From Terriglobia bacterium (GTDB lineage: Bacteria; Acidobacteriota; Terriglobia; Terriglobales; Acidobacteriaceae), in contig JAIQGL010000029.1 of NCBI GenBank assembly GCA_020072585.1, positions 62,001 to 126,000 of the forward strand: a DNA stretch of 64,000 bases, written 5' to 3'. The notes under the pieces were generated by a model. It made no database searches. It saw only the letters and a program-made list of their open reading frames with translations, and was not told where the DNA came from. Made by a program: the position numbers and the translations under genes. Below, piece by piece: positions 45,966-55,503 of the stretch (its first letter is position 1; every line of letters begins with the position of its first letter).

Positions 45966-48455
45966 ATGCAATCTTCGAAGAATGGTTCAGCTTCTGTTCC
46001 GCTGGGCACAGCGCCGGATGTAGTAGCCGACTATGCCCACTACTGCCGTCCGGAGCTGGCGCAGATGCTGCAGTCGCTCAGTCTGGATGCAGTGTATGAG
46101 CGGGCGGAAGGCGACTATCTTTGGCAACGTCGTGGCGAGCATCTGGTAAAAGTGCTGGACCTGGTAGGCGGCTTCGGTACCAACCTGTTCGGACATTACC
46201 ATCCTGATCTGGTGGCGGAAGAACGCCGTCTCACGGAAGAACGGGTGCCCTTTCTGGCGCAGGGATCATGCCGCCCGGGTGCAGCCCGCCTGGCCAAAGC
46301 GCTCTGTGAGCGCGCCGGCGACTATATTGTCATTTTTACGAACAGCGGCACAGAAACAGTTGAAGCCGCGTTGAAACACGTCACACTGGAACGGCAGAAG
46401 CCGCTCTTCCTGGCTGTACGCGGCGCATTTCATGGCAAGACCACGGGTGCTATCCAGCTTACCTATTCTTATCGAGAGCCATATGCCCACCTGGGGCCGA
46501 ACGTCCGCTTTCTTGATATGGACGATCCCGCGGATTGGCAGGCAGCAGAGGCATGCCTGGAAGATGTGGCGGCGATTTTTATCGAACCGATTCTGGGTGA
46601 AGGCGGTGTAAGGCCGCTTCCCGCTGCTTTTGTCGATTGGCTCAAGAAAGTCCAGGCAGAAACAGAAATTCCGATCGTCGCAGACGAAATCCAGACAGGC
46701 TTCTACAGGACGGGAAGCTTTTTGGCATCGCAGCAGATGGGGATCGTCCCCGACTACATTTGTATGTCAAAAGCGCTGGGCGGCGGCTTGGCAAAGATTG
46801 GCGCGCTACTGATCAGCCGGGAGCGCTTCGTGGAAGAGTTTTCCATCAAGCATAGCTCCACTTTCGCGGAAGACGATCGCGGTTGTTATCTGGCAATCAA
46901 GGCCATGGAAGTTGCAGAGCGCGACGGGCTGGGAGCGCGGGCGGAAGAAACCGGCAAATATGTCATGCAGCGGCTGAAAGAGATTCAAGCCCGTTTCCCC
47001 GCAGTGATTAAAGATGTGCGCGGTCGTGGCCTGATGGTTGGATTTGAATTGCATGATCTCTCCGAATCATCGTCCAATGCGATCCGGATGTTATGCCAGC
47101 AGGAGTTTCTGGGCTATCTGGCGGCAGCTTATTTTCTGAACGTCCACTGTATACGCCTGGCGCCAACGCTGAGTGAGAAGTTCACTCTGCGGTTGCAGCC
47201 TTCCGCTTATGTCGACAAGAAAGAGCTGGACCGATTCTTTGACGCATTGCAGATGTTTTGCCAGGCGCTTGAAGCTGCTGACGTTCCTCACCTCACTGGT
47301 TATCAAGTGGGTTGCCAGGCCAAGCCGATTGTTGACTACAGCGCGCGGCGCTTGAGCCGGCGTGAACCGCCCCGCACGGACAATCGTGTAGCGTTCATTG
47401 GACATTTACTCCAGGCGGAACACGCGATTCTGTGGGATGCTTCATTGATCGCGCTGGCGCCTCACCTGCTTGAGTTCATGGAAAAGCCTTCCGTTATCCT
47501 GCAGGGCAGCATTTATGACCAACTCCATGTGCAGTCGATTACCGGGCAGGAAGTGCACCTGAGTTACATTGGGCTTGACCTGACGCCCAAGCAAATCATG
47601 GAAGGCATCTACAGCCGCGATACGCAGTGGATGATGGACAAGATTGAAAACGCAGTTGAACAGGCGCGTGACCACGGCTGCCGTGTGGTTGGCCTGGGCG
47701 CGTATACGTCGATTCTGTCCGGCAACTGCAAGCGGATCAAAACCCCCGGGACCATTCTGACGTCGGGCAATTCGCTAACGGTTGGTATGGCGATGGAGGC
47801 GATGAAGCAGGCCGCGCAAGATAGTGGAATCGAGCTGCGAAAATCCCGGCTTGCAGTGCTTGGCGCCACCGGCAACATTGGCGCGACCCTGGCGCTGATG
47901 ATGGCGCCGCAGGTGGAAAGCACACTTCTGATTGTCCGCGACGCGCAGTCTCCGCGCGTGAAGAGCATGATTGAAGAAATTGGCCGCGTCACCGAGAGGC
48001 TTGAAATCACGGATGACATGCATGCTCTGCGCAAGTGCAACCTGATCGCCGCTGCTTCCAACAGCCCCGAGCCGCTGATCTATGCGGAGCATCTCTCCAG
48101 CGAGCCGGTGATCGTATGCGACGTGGCGGTGCCTGCCGACGTGAGCGCGGAAGTCGCTTTTGAGCGGCCGCTGACCACTGTGATGCGGGGCGGGGTGGTC
48201 CGCTTGCCGCGCAACGAAGACTTTGTGATTGCCGGTCTTGATCTGGAGCCGGGATTTTCCTTTGCTTGCATGGCTGAGACGCTCCTGATGGGGCTTGATG
48301 GCGTAACCGAATCCGTGTCCTTTGGTCCGATCAAAACAGAAGGGGTCGACTGGGCGCTACAGGCGGCGAAAAAACATGGTTTCGCGCTGGGTAAGTTTGA
48401 GCGTGTGGGCCCCGCGACCAACGGCGTTAAGGACTTGAAGGTAGCTCATGCGTGA
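45966..48455 (+). CDS. Class III aminotransferase fused to acyl-ACP-reductase-like domain
   Basis: Residues ~1-430 form a class III PLP aminotransferase with K269 in CMSKALGGGL and PIVADEIQTGFYRTG before it. Residues ~470-829 resemble cyanobacterial long-chain acyl-ACP reductase: VAFIGHLLQAEH, VVGLGAYTSILSGN, a Rossmann GATGNIGATLAL and FACMAETLLMGLDG with C768 at the position of the family's thioester-forming Cys. The logical reaction chain is acyl-thioester to fatty aldehyde to fatty amine within one polypeptide. This is a strong inference from both domains. It is followed by an acyl-AMP ligase overlapping by eight bases, which would supply the acyl group. Confidence 0.8.
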   Translation: MQSSKNGSASVPLGTAPDVVADYAHYCRPELAQMLQSLSLDAVYERAEGDYLWQRRGEHLVKVLDLVGGFGTNLFGHYHPDLVAEERRLTEERVPFLAQGSCRPGAARLAKALCERAGDYIVIFTNSGTETVEAALKHVTLERQKPLFLAVRGAFHGKTTGAIQLTYSYREPYAHLGPNVRFLDMDDPADWQAAEACLEDVAAIFIEPILGEGGVRPLPAAFVDWLKKVQAETEIPIVADEIQTGFYRTGSFLASQQMGIVPDYICMSKALGGGLAKIGALLISRERFVEEFSIKHSSTFAEDDRGCYLAIKAMEVAERDGLGARAEETGKYVMQRLKEIQARFPAVIKDVRGRGLMVGFELHDLSESSSNAIRMLCQQEFLGYLAAAYFLNVHCIRLAPTLSEKFTLRLQPSAYVDKKELDRFFDALQMFCQALEAADVPHLTGYQVGCQAKPIVDYSARRLSRREPPRTDNRVAFIGHLLQAEHAILWDASLIALAPHLLEFMEKPSVILQGSIYDQLHVQSITGQEVHLSYIGLDLTPKQIMEGIYSRDTQWMMDKIENAVEQARDHGCRVVGLGAYTSILSGNCKRIKTPGTILTSGNSLTVGMAMEAMKQAAQDSGIELRKSRLAVLGATGNIGATLALMMAPQVESTLLIVRDAQSPRVKSMIEEIGRVTERLEITDDMHALRKCNLIAAASNSPEPLIYAEHLSSEPVIVCDVAVPADVSAEVAFERPLTTVMRGGVVRLPRNEDFVIAGLDLEPGFSFACMAETLLMGLDGVTESVSFGPIKTEGVDWALQAAKKHGFALGKFERVGPATNGVKDLKVAHA

Positions 48456-50253
48456 ACGGATGCAACAGGCTTTTGACGCGCCGCGAGAGGCCCGCTTGCA
48501 TATGGAATTCCCGAGTTTTGTCGCATTGCTCCGTTATCGCGCCATCGAGCAGCCGCAACGGACAGGTTTTCTTTTCCTGCGCGACAATAATCCTGAAAAC
48601 GATCTTGACCTTCTCTCTTACTCGCAACTAGATGAGAAAGCGCGTGCGATTGCTTCAGTGTTGCAACAGAGTGGCGAGCCCGGCCAGAGAGTGCTTTTGC
48701 TGCACCAGCCGGGCGAAGATTTTGTGACTTCGTTTTATGGCTGCCTTTACGCTGGCGCCATCGCGGTCACCACGTATCCTGCCCACCGTGGAAGATTGAA
48801 GCAGTCACTCCCCAAGATCTGCGATTTACTCAAAGATGCCGAGTGCAGCACTATTTTGACGACTTCTGATATCGCTCCAGTTTTTACCGCGGCATGGAAA
48901 GAGGTGATCGGCGACCAGGCGCCTCTGGTCCTGGCCAGCGATGCGATCCCGGCCACAGAAGCTGACAACTGGAGAAATCCCGCAGCCAAACATGATACCG
49001 TTGCTTTCCTGCAATACACATCGGGCTCCACCAGCCGGCCGCGCGGCGTTGCTGTAACCCATGGCAATATGTTGCACAACTCAGAGGTGATTGCGCGCGG
49101 ATTTGAAAGTGACAGCAACAGCATGGGCATTTCTTGGCTGCCGCCTTATCACGACATGGGTCTGATTGGCGGCGTAGTGAAGCCGGCGTACGTCGGTTTC
49201 CCTGTGGTGATTCTCTCGCCGTATACGTTTTTGCAGCAGCCGTTCCGCTGGCTGCAGACCATCACCAAAGTCCGCGCCACGGTTACCGGAGGCCCCAACT
49301 TTGCGTATGACCTGTGTGTTCGCAGGGTCACTCCAGAGCAGCGAGCCAGACTGGAGCTGAACAGCTGGAAGATCGCGTTCAATGGAGCGGAGCCAATCCA
49401 TCCGGAAACGATGGAACGTTTTTGCGAGATGTTTGCGCCCTGCGGTTTCAATCCCAAGGCCTTTCATCCGTGTTATGGTCTAGCGGAGTCCACGCTCTAC
49501 GTTACCGGAGGCAAGGCGCTGGCAGGACCCAAAGTCGAATGGCTCGACCGGAGCGAACTGGAAGCGGGCACGGCTGTTCCAGTGAACACGAAGCAGGAAG
49601 ACGCCAAGGCCGTTGTAGGATGCGGACGTGCTGCTCTGGAGCATAGGGTGTTGATCGTGGATCCCAAGAGCAGATTGGCGTGCCCCGACGGACAGGTAGG
49701 TGAGGTCTGGGTAGCAGGGCCAAGCGTGGCGGCAGGTTATTGGAAACGTCCGGAAGAAACTGCAAAAGCTTTTTCTGCCCGCCTGGCGGACACTGGAGAA
49801 GGCCCGTTTATGCGCACCGGTGACCTGGGCTTTTTGATGAATGGCGAGTTGTTTGTTACCGGAAGAATTAAAGATGTGATCATTATTAATGGAAGGAATC
49901 TGTATCCGCAGGACCTGGAAGTTGCCGCACAGGCGAGCCATCCAGGACTGCAACCGTTTGGCGGCGTGGCGTTTTCCGTGGAGCATGACGGGCAGGAAAG
50001 ACTGGTAATAGCGCAGGAAGTACAGCGCGAATTTCTACGCAGCGATTCCGCGGAGATGATCGCCGCAATACGGCAAGCCATTGTGCGTGACTATGATGTG
50101 CAGGCGTACGCGATTGCACTCTTGAAACCCGGCCAGGTGCCCAGAACTTCCAGCGGAAAGGTCCGGCGATCGCTGTGCCGTACGTCGTTGATGTCTCGGG
50201 AACTTGAAACCGTAAGTGTCCACCCGGCCCCGGAAAGTCCATTTTGGAGTTAG
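48448..50253 (+). CDS. Fatty acyl-AMP ligase (FAAL)
   Basis: This 601-residue AMP-forming enzyme has the signature LQYTSGSTSRPRGVAVTHGN near residue 189, PPYHDMGLIG and the C-terminal GRIKDVIIINGRN hinge. FAALs activate free fatty acids as adenylates and pass them to acyl carrier proteins and not to CoA. The FAAL subtype is supported by overall sequence feel and by the ACP gene three positions downstream. The gene overlaps the aminotransferase-reductase end. Confidence 0.85.
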   Translation: MRERMQQAFDAPREARLHMEFPSFVALLRYRAIEQPQRTGFLFLRDNNPENDLDLLSYSQLDEKARAIASVLQQSGEPGQRVLLLHQPGEDFVTSFYGCLYAGAIAVTTYPAHRGRLKQSLPKICDLLKDAECSTILTTSDIAPVFTAAWKEVIGDQAPLVLASDAIPATEADNWRNPAAKHDTVAFLQYTSGSTSRPRGVAVTHGNMLHNSEVIARGFESDSNSMGISWLPPYHDMGLIGGVVKPAYVGFPVVILSPYTFLQQPFRWLQTITKVRATVTGGPNFAYDLCVRRVTPEQRARLELNSWKIAFNGAEPIHPETMERFCEMFAPCGFNPKAFHPCYGLAESTLYVTGGKALAGPKVEWLDRSELEAGTAVPVNTKQEDAKAVVGCGRAALEHRVLIVDPKSRLACPDGQVGEVWVAGPSVAAGYWKRPEETAKAFSARLADTGEGPFMRTGDLGFLMNGELFVTGRIKDVIIINGRNLYPQDLEVAAQASHPGLQPFGGVAFSVEHDGQERLVIAQEVQREFLRSDSAEMIAAIRQAIVRDYDVQAYAIALLKPGQVPRTSSGKVRRSLCRTSLMSRELETVSVHPAPESPFWS

Positions 50254-50254
50254 C

Positions 50255-51226
50255 ATGTCGCAAGTGAAAGAAAATACGCTCCCGAAGTATGGCGGAGAGA
50301 CATCTCCGTCGCGCGGGGTCCGTCCGCTGAACGAACGTGCGCGCCGGCTGGAGCGCCGAGTTACCCTGGCGACAGTACTGCTTCCATACGCAGGCCTTGC
50401 CGGCGGTATTCTCATATTCTGGAACCGCGGCGTCAACCGGCTTGATCTTGCTGTTTTTGGTGTGATGTATAGCATTACCGTGCTGGGCATTGGCATGGGC
50501 TTTCATCGGCTGATCGCGCATCGCGCCTACCAGGCAACCACCTTTTTGAGGACGGCGCTTGTGATCGCGGGATCCATGGCTGCGCAAGGCCCTGTGATTT
50601 TCTGGACAGCCGTGCATCGGCGCCACCACTCTTACAGTGACCGCGAGGGCGATCCGCATTCCCCGCATCTTCATGGCGAAGGCGCTGTTGAAATCCTGAA
50701 GGGACTCTGGCACTCGCATATGGGGTGGTTGTTCAACCATGAGCTTACGGACTGGGGCACCTACGTTCGCGATTTGTTGCATGACCGTATGATCTTCAAG
50801 CTGAATCGTATGTATTTTCTCTGGATCACGCTGGGTCTGCTGCTGCCTGCCGTTGCTGAAGGCCTGATTACCATGAGCTGGCTGGGTTTTGCCCGCGGGT
50901 TCTTGTGGGGAGGCTTGATCAGAGTGCTGGTGGTGCACCACACCACCTGGAGCATCAATTCCGTCTGTCACGTTTTTGGCAGCCAGCCTTATCAGGTAAA
51001 GGACCACAGCACCAATAATGTGGTGCTGGCGATCCCCACGTTTGGCGAATCCTGGCATAACAACCACCATGCTTTCCCCAGTTCTGCCGTGCACGGACTG
51101 GAATGGTGGCAGGTGGACATTACCGGTTCCATGATCAAATTGTGCGCAAAGCTGGGATTGGCCTCGGCAGTGAAAGTCGCCAAGAAAAAACAACCCGAGA
51201 TTGATCTCAACCAGAAATCAGCATAG
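50255..51226 (+). CDS. Acyl desaturase (membrane di-iron, delta-9-like)
   Basis: The start is ATG 50255 after TTTGGAG. Three His boxes bind the di-iron site: HRLIAH, HRRHH and HNNHH. Membrane helices occur around residues 35-55, 62-80, 88-105 and 185-215. It places a cis double bond in an acyl chain, probably while bound to CoA or ACP. Location between FAAL and ACP suggests action on the cluster's own acyl chain. Confidence 0.88.
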   Translation: MSQVKENTLPKYGGETSPSRGVRPLNERARRLERRVTLATVLLPYAGLAGGILIFWNRGVNRLDLAVFGVMYSITVLGIGMGFHRLIAHRAYQATTFLRTALVIAGSMAAQGPVIFWTAVHRRHHSYSDREGDPHSPHLHGEGAVEILKGLWHSHMGWLFNHELTDWGTYVRDLLHDRMIFKLNRMYFLWITLGLLLPAVAEGLITMSWLGFARGFLWGGLIRVLVVHHTTWSINSVCHVFGSQPYQVKDHSTNNVVLAIPTFGESWHNNHHAFPSSAVHGLEWWQVDITGSMIKLCAKLGLASAVKVAKKKQPEIDLNQKSA

Positions 51227-51250
51227 AAGGCGTCAGAAGGAAAATTCTGA

Positions 51251-51574
51251 ATGTTGAAGAAGCGGAAAGTTATACCGAGTACCGAACCTCCCACAGAAGA
51301 GGCAATTCGGACCTGGCTGATCACAAATATTGCCAGCGTGGTCAATATGGACCCATCGAGCATTGATATACGGCAAACATTCGATAATTACGGACTGGAC
51401 TCTCTGCAAGCGGTCTCACTTTCCGGCGATCTGGAAACATGGCTGAACCGGGAGATCTCTCCGACCGTTGTGTGGGACTACCCCACGGTTGAGCAACTGG
51501 CACAGCACCTATCTGCAAACCACGTGAATGGCAACAAGCCAGCCGGCTCCGCGGCAGAGAATGGAGCGGAATAA
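51251..51574 (+). CDS. Acyl carrier protein
   Basis: This 107-residue protein has the phosphopantetheine attachment segment YGLDSLQAVSL, with the modified Ser at residue 51. A C-terminal disordered tail (SAAENGAE) follows. It would accept the acyl group from the FAAL and present it to desaturase, reductase or synthase. It is not the main fatty-acid ACP, because it is longer and lies in this cluster. Confidence 0.85.
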   Translation: MLKKRKVIPSTEPPTEEAIRTWLITNIASVVNMDPSSIDIRQTFDNYGLDSLQAVSLSGDLETWLNREISPTVVWDYPTVEQLAQHLSANHVNGNKPAGSAAENGAE

Positions 51575-51600
51575 ACCAATTGTCCATCACAACGGAATCC

Positions 51601-52452
51601 ATGGATATGGCCCAGGAACAAAAAACAGGCCGCGCGAGCGGCGGAGGGAAAGTTGTTCTGATCACCGGCGCCTCTTCCGGAATCGGCAGAACGTGTTGCG
51701 AGTACCTTGCCGGGTTGGGGATGACAGTCTATGGCGCGAGCCGCAGCCTGTCCGGCGGCGATGCCGGCAACTTCAAAACTCTTCGCATGGACGTGACTGA
51801 TGACGCTTCCGTTCGCGATGGGATAAAGAACATACAGGAGCTGCAAGGGCGTATCGATGTGGTAATGAACTGTGCCGGCTATGGGATTGCAGGCGCAGTG
51901 GAGGAGACAAGCCCGGAGGAAGCCATGGCGCAGTTCGATACGAATTTTTTTGGCGTCCACCGTGTCTGCCGTGCCGTTCTGCCCATCATGCGGCAACAGA
52001 AGGGCGGCGTAATCATCAATGTAAGCTCTCTGGCGGGGTTGCTGGCTGTTCCATTTCAGTCGTTTTACAGCGCAAGCAAGTTTGCCATGGAAGGAATGAC
52101 GGAAGCGCTCAGAATGGAGGTCCGTCCTTTTGGCATTCGGGTGGCCCTGATTGAGCCGGGAGATTTTAAGTCTGAATTTCCGGCCAACCGAGTCAACACC
52201 ATGGATTCCGTGAAGAGTAATATCTACCGCGAACTGCTGGAGCGGTGCGTGGGTGTGATGCGGGAGGAAGAGAAGAACGGCAAAGCGCCGCTCCCCGTGG
52301 CCCGGTTGGTGGAAAGAATTATCAACGATCCGTCGCCTCGCCTGCGCTACACAATAGGCCCGTTCGAGGAACGATTAGGGCCGAAATTGAAGAGCGTGCT
52401 TCCTTACCGCGTGTACGAATATCTCTTCATGAAGCACTACAAGCTTGTATAG
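51601..52452 (+). CDS. Short-chain dehydrogenase/reductase
   Basis: This classical SDR has the NAD(P) motif TGASSGIGRTC, NCAGYG and the catalytic pair YSASK with an upstream Ser (NVSSL). The C-terminus is extended by about 30 residues (RLGPKLKSVLPYRVYEYLF). A 3-ketosphinganine-reductase-like role would fit downstream of the oxoamine synthase, which is inference. The start is uncertain: ATG 51601 or 51607, or TTG 51580, with only a weak GGAA before the second ATG. Confidence 0.82.
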   Translation: MDMAQEQKTGRASGGGKVVLITGASSGIGRTCCEYLAGLGMTVYGASRSLSGGDAGNFKTLRMDVTDDASVRDGIKNIQELQGRIDVVMNCAGYGIAGAVEETSPEEAMAQFDTNFFGVHRVCRAVLPIMRQQKGGVIINVSSLAGLLAVPFQSFYSASKFAMEGMTEALRMEVRPFGIRVALIEPGDFKSEFPANRVNTMDSVKSNIYRELLERCVGVMREEEKNGKAPLPVARLVERIINDPSPRLRYTIGPFEERLGPKLKSVLPYRVYEYLFMKHYKLV

Positions 52453-52469
52453 CAGTCCGGCGGTGAAAA

Positions 52470-53345
52470 GTGGCAACACCTCAATCAGCGCCGCGGTTGT
52501 GGCCCATCGACAAGCTTTTTATTTCTTATGCCGCGCTCGCGGTCTGCCTGCTTGCGTTCACCACGCTCCATGATTTGTTTGCGCTACTCCTGATTCTTGG
52601 ACACGTGGCGGCGATCGGCTTACTTCTACTGCTTGCCCGGAGTACATCGCCCATTGTGATATTTCTTCGTCACTGGTTTCTGGCGGTGTACGTTCCGTTC
52701 TGTTATAAGCAAGTCCCCTATTTCGTTTCCGCACTGAAGCTTCGCGCGGTAGACGTCACGCTGGCGCATTGGGACCTGGCAATGTGGAAGGTCGATCCTG
52801 TGTTTTGGCTAAGCTCGATGCCCAACCGTTTCCTGGTGGAGTTTCTCCAGGTGGTCTACACAATGTTTATTCCAGGCACGCTTCTTCTGGGGATCGTTCT
52901 GTGGGTCAGGAGACCGCGGCAGGAATTTCGGTACGGCACGTTCGTGATTGCGGCGACATTCCTGATTTCCTATCTTGGATACATTCTTATGCCCGCGCGC
53001 GGCCCGCGATTTATGGATTACGCTTCTTTGCATCCGCCGCTCAAGGGACTATGGATGTTTCAAACCTTCCAAGGTGCTCTGGATGGCCTGGAAGGAGCGC
53101 AATACGATTGCTTTCCCAGCGGACATGTGGCGGTAGTGCTGGTGGGATGTTATGTTGCCCGGAGGATTTCATCTCCGGTTTTTTATGTATTTTCGGCGTT
53201 TGCCGTGCTCATCACCTTTTCCACGATTTATCTGCGATATCACTACGTGATCGACGTGATTGCCGGAATGGTGCTGGCGATCGCGGTGATTGTGGCTGCG
53301 CCTTCGATCTACCGCAGACTGGATTCGGGCAATCCTTTGGCCTGA
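52470..53345 (+). CDS. PAP2-family membrane enzyme (Aur1/Ipt1-like)
   Basis: This 291-residue protein has six or more helices. PAP2 motifs are MPARGPRF, CFPSGHVAVVL and LRYHYVIDVIAG. The SGH and YHYVID boxes carry the catalytic His residues. The PAP2_3 subtype contains inositol-phosphorylceramide synthase-like transferases, so transfer of a phospho-headgroup to the lipid base is possible, as is dephosphorylation of a lipid phosphate. It starts at GTG 52470. Confidence 0.72.
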   Translation: MATPQSAPRLWPIDKLFISYAALAVCLLAFTTLHDLFALLLILGHVAAIGLLLLLARSTSPIVIFLRHWFLAVYVPFCYKQVPYFVSALKLRAVDVTLAHWDLAMWKVDPVFWLSSMPNRFLVEFLQVVYTMFIPGTLLLGIVLWVRRPRQEFRYGTFVIAATFLISYLGYILMPARGPRFMDYASLHPPLKGLWMFQTFQGALDGLEGAQYDCFPSGHVAVVLVGCYVARRISSPVFYVFSAFAVLITFSTIYLRYHYVIDVIAGMVLAIAVIVAAPSIYRRLDSGNPLA

Positions 53346-53358
53346 CCAGTGCTTTCTT

Positions 53359-55503
53359 CTATGTCGCAGCGATTCGCACTGCGGCATAACGAGAAAGCGC
53401 CATGACGGTGAAGGCGATATTGATTGTAATGGGCGAAGGGATCACGCTGGCATCACAAATCCACAGGTTCTGGATTCCATGGACCTTCAGGTTTTCGTCC
53501 ACCACGCCGTAGTATGGTTTTGGAGCGATTACGTTGCCGCCCTGCATGTGGGCGGACTGCACGGTGATGAAGTCGCTGGGGCCGATGCCGGCAAAGTGCT
53601 CGCTGACTAGTTTGGCGTCTTTGATCGATTTCGCGTCAAACCGATTGGTAAAGACTTCTTCCGCGCCCATCTCAAACATGGCGCGGGCGGTGATCTCCAG
53701 ACCTTTCTGCAGGCGTCGCCAATCTTCGTCGATCAGGGTGAAATCAATGCCATATCCGCTGTCCCCCATCACGCTCTTCTTGATTTCCCCATAAGCGAGC
53801 GTGGCAAAAACGGGGACACCAACCATCATGTGCCGTGATTTTTTTACTTTGCGTTGAAACTCAGCACCCCACGCAGGCAGCCCCAAAGACATGATTCCCG
53901 GTGGTACAAAAGCGGTTTCAATGATCATGCGCTCTTCCGGAATCTCCACTGCATATCCGATCTGCTGGCCGAGAAACGGATCTTGCGGTTCCGGAAAAAT
54001 GCCAACTAACGGCGAACCGGCGTTTACGCTGAATTTTTTCCCGACCGTGCGCACTCCGGGAATGGCGCCCTGGAACCCACTGCGCCAAAGAATCTTACTG
54101 GAGGCATAGGCCCCACTGGCCAGGATGAAACGGTCCGCCTCAATGCAGACTTTGTTTCCTTTGGCATCTTCTACTTCAACGGCGGAAATCGAATAGGGAT
54201 TGTCCTGGTCAGAAGCGTTGGTCTGGAATTGGAGATTGGTGACCTTGGCGTCGGGAACGAGCAACCCGCCCGCTCTTACGAAATCGGGGATGAGAGTGAC
54301 TGCAAGAGATCGCTTGGCATCATATTGGCATCCCAAATTGCAGCGGCCGCAGCCGATACAATCCAGCGTATTGCTGGCGACGGTGATAGGTTTTTCCAGG
54401 TGGGCGCGAAATCCGTCAAAGTTTGTCTCTTTCTTGCTCAGCTTCTCAAACCCGTCACGCAAGGTATGTGCGCCGATGGTGATTACCCGGTCCTCCAACG
54501 TGTGCACATGTAGCAGCGGACTTAAAACGTCATACTGGCGAAGAAGGTCGTCATAGTCCAGCTGGATGCCAAGGTTTTGCCAACGATCTTTGAGGTTCTT
54601 CCACCAGAAGCCCTCAGGCTTAAACGCCACCGAGTTGTTGACCACCGTTGAGCCTCCGACGCAGCAGCCCTGCTGAAACAGAAATTGCTGGTCCAGGGAG
54701 AGCGTGGCGGCAGCGTTCATATACAAACGTGCAGTTGCATCCAGAAACGTCTGCGTAAATTCATTGTTGGTAATGATCGGTCCTGATTCCAACAGGATGA
54801 CCCGCGCTTTGGGATCCTGTTCCTGTAGAGTGCGGGCGGCAACGCCGCCGCCTGCGCCAGAACCAATTACGCAGTAGGTCCTTTGGCCCGCAGGTTTGCG
54901 CGCTACCTCTCGCGGCGTTTTGCGGTTGGCCTGAAGTAGCTTCCAGGCTTCAGTTTCCGGCGGGTGGGCGAAGTCAGGACCACTGGGTGGATTCCAGCTC
55001 CGCGCCTGGAACGGCTTGTATCCAATCGCCTGCCACACCTTTGGTTCGTCGAGATAAGCGATGCCCAGCACCGATTTGAACAGAGTAAGCGTGACGATGG
55101 TCTTGACCAGGTCTTCTTCCTCTTCGGCCTCATTCTTGATCAGCCGGTGGAACATCTCGTCGATCCATGCGGCGCGCTTTTGCTTGCTGGATAAAAGGAA
55201 GCTTCCATGGCCGAACAGGCTCTTCAGTCCGTACCAGAGCTTGACGAAGAATCGTTTAAATGCCGACCGGGGGTATGAGGGCGGTCCATACAAAGGCAGG
55301 AGCGCTATTGTGGCAACGAGCTTTAAAAAAACTTGCGGCTGAAGTTCATGGAGATAGCGCGTGAGTTTGCGAACAATCACGCGGCCTTCAACCTTCAGAT
55401 CGCCTTCGCCGTATCCTAATAACGCTTCAGTGAATGCCGCCACGAACGGCCGGTTTGCGTGCCAGTATGCCCATGCCACCCAGTTGATCAGTTTCTCTAG
55501 CAT
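53359..55503 (-). CDS. GMC-family flavin oxidoreductase with Cys-rich motif
   Basis: This is a 714-residue protein from ATG 55503. FAD is bound by VIGSGAGGGVAARTLQEQ near residue 210. A block CIGCGRCNLGCQYDAKRS lies in the middle, as in long-chain alcohol oxidases and some related GMC enzymes. The C-terminus has the typical IPSPITINIAFTVMALS strand. It may oxidise a long-chain alcohol or hydroxylated lipid. The N-terminal ~150 residues are a helical extension. It runs convergent to the PAP2 gene with only 13 bases between stops, so it is probably a separate transcript. Confidence 0.82.
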   Translation of the reverse strand: MLEKLINWVAWAYWHANRPFVAAFTEALLGYGEGDLKVEGRVIVRKLTRYLHELQPQVFLKLVATIALLPLYGPPSYPRSAFKRFFVKLWYGLKSLFGHGSFLLSSKQKRAAWIDEMFHRLIKNEAEEEEDLVKTIVTLTLFKSVLGIAYLDEPKVWQAIGYKPFQARSWNPPSGPDFAHPPETEAWKLLQANRKTPREVARKPAGQRTYCVIGSGAGGGVAARTLQEQDPKARVILLESGPIITNNEFTQTFLDATARLYMNAAATLSLDQQFLFQQGCCVGGSTVVNNSVAFKPEGFWWKNLKDRWQNLGIQLDYDDLLRQYDVLSPLLHVHTLEDRVITIGAHTLRDGFEKLSKKETNFDGFRAHLEKPITVASNTLDCIGCGRCNLGCQYDAKRSLAVTLIPDFVRAGGLLVPDAKVTNLQFQTNASDQDNPYSISAVEVEDAKGNKVCIEADRFILASGAYASSKILWRSGFQGAIPGVRTVGKKFSVNAGSPLVGIFPEPQDPFLGQQIGYAVEIPEERMIIETAFVPPGIMSLGLPAWGAEFQRKVKKSRHMMVGVPVFATLAYGEIKKSVMGDSGYGIDFTLIDEDWRRLQKGLEITARAMFEMGAEEVFTNRFDAKSIKDAKLVSEHFAGIGPSDFITVQSAHMQGGNVIAPKPYYGVVDENLKVHGIQNLWICDASVIPSPITINIAFTVMALSRYAAVRIAAT

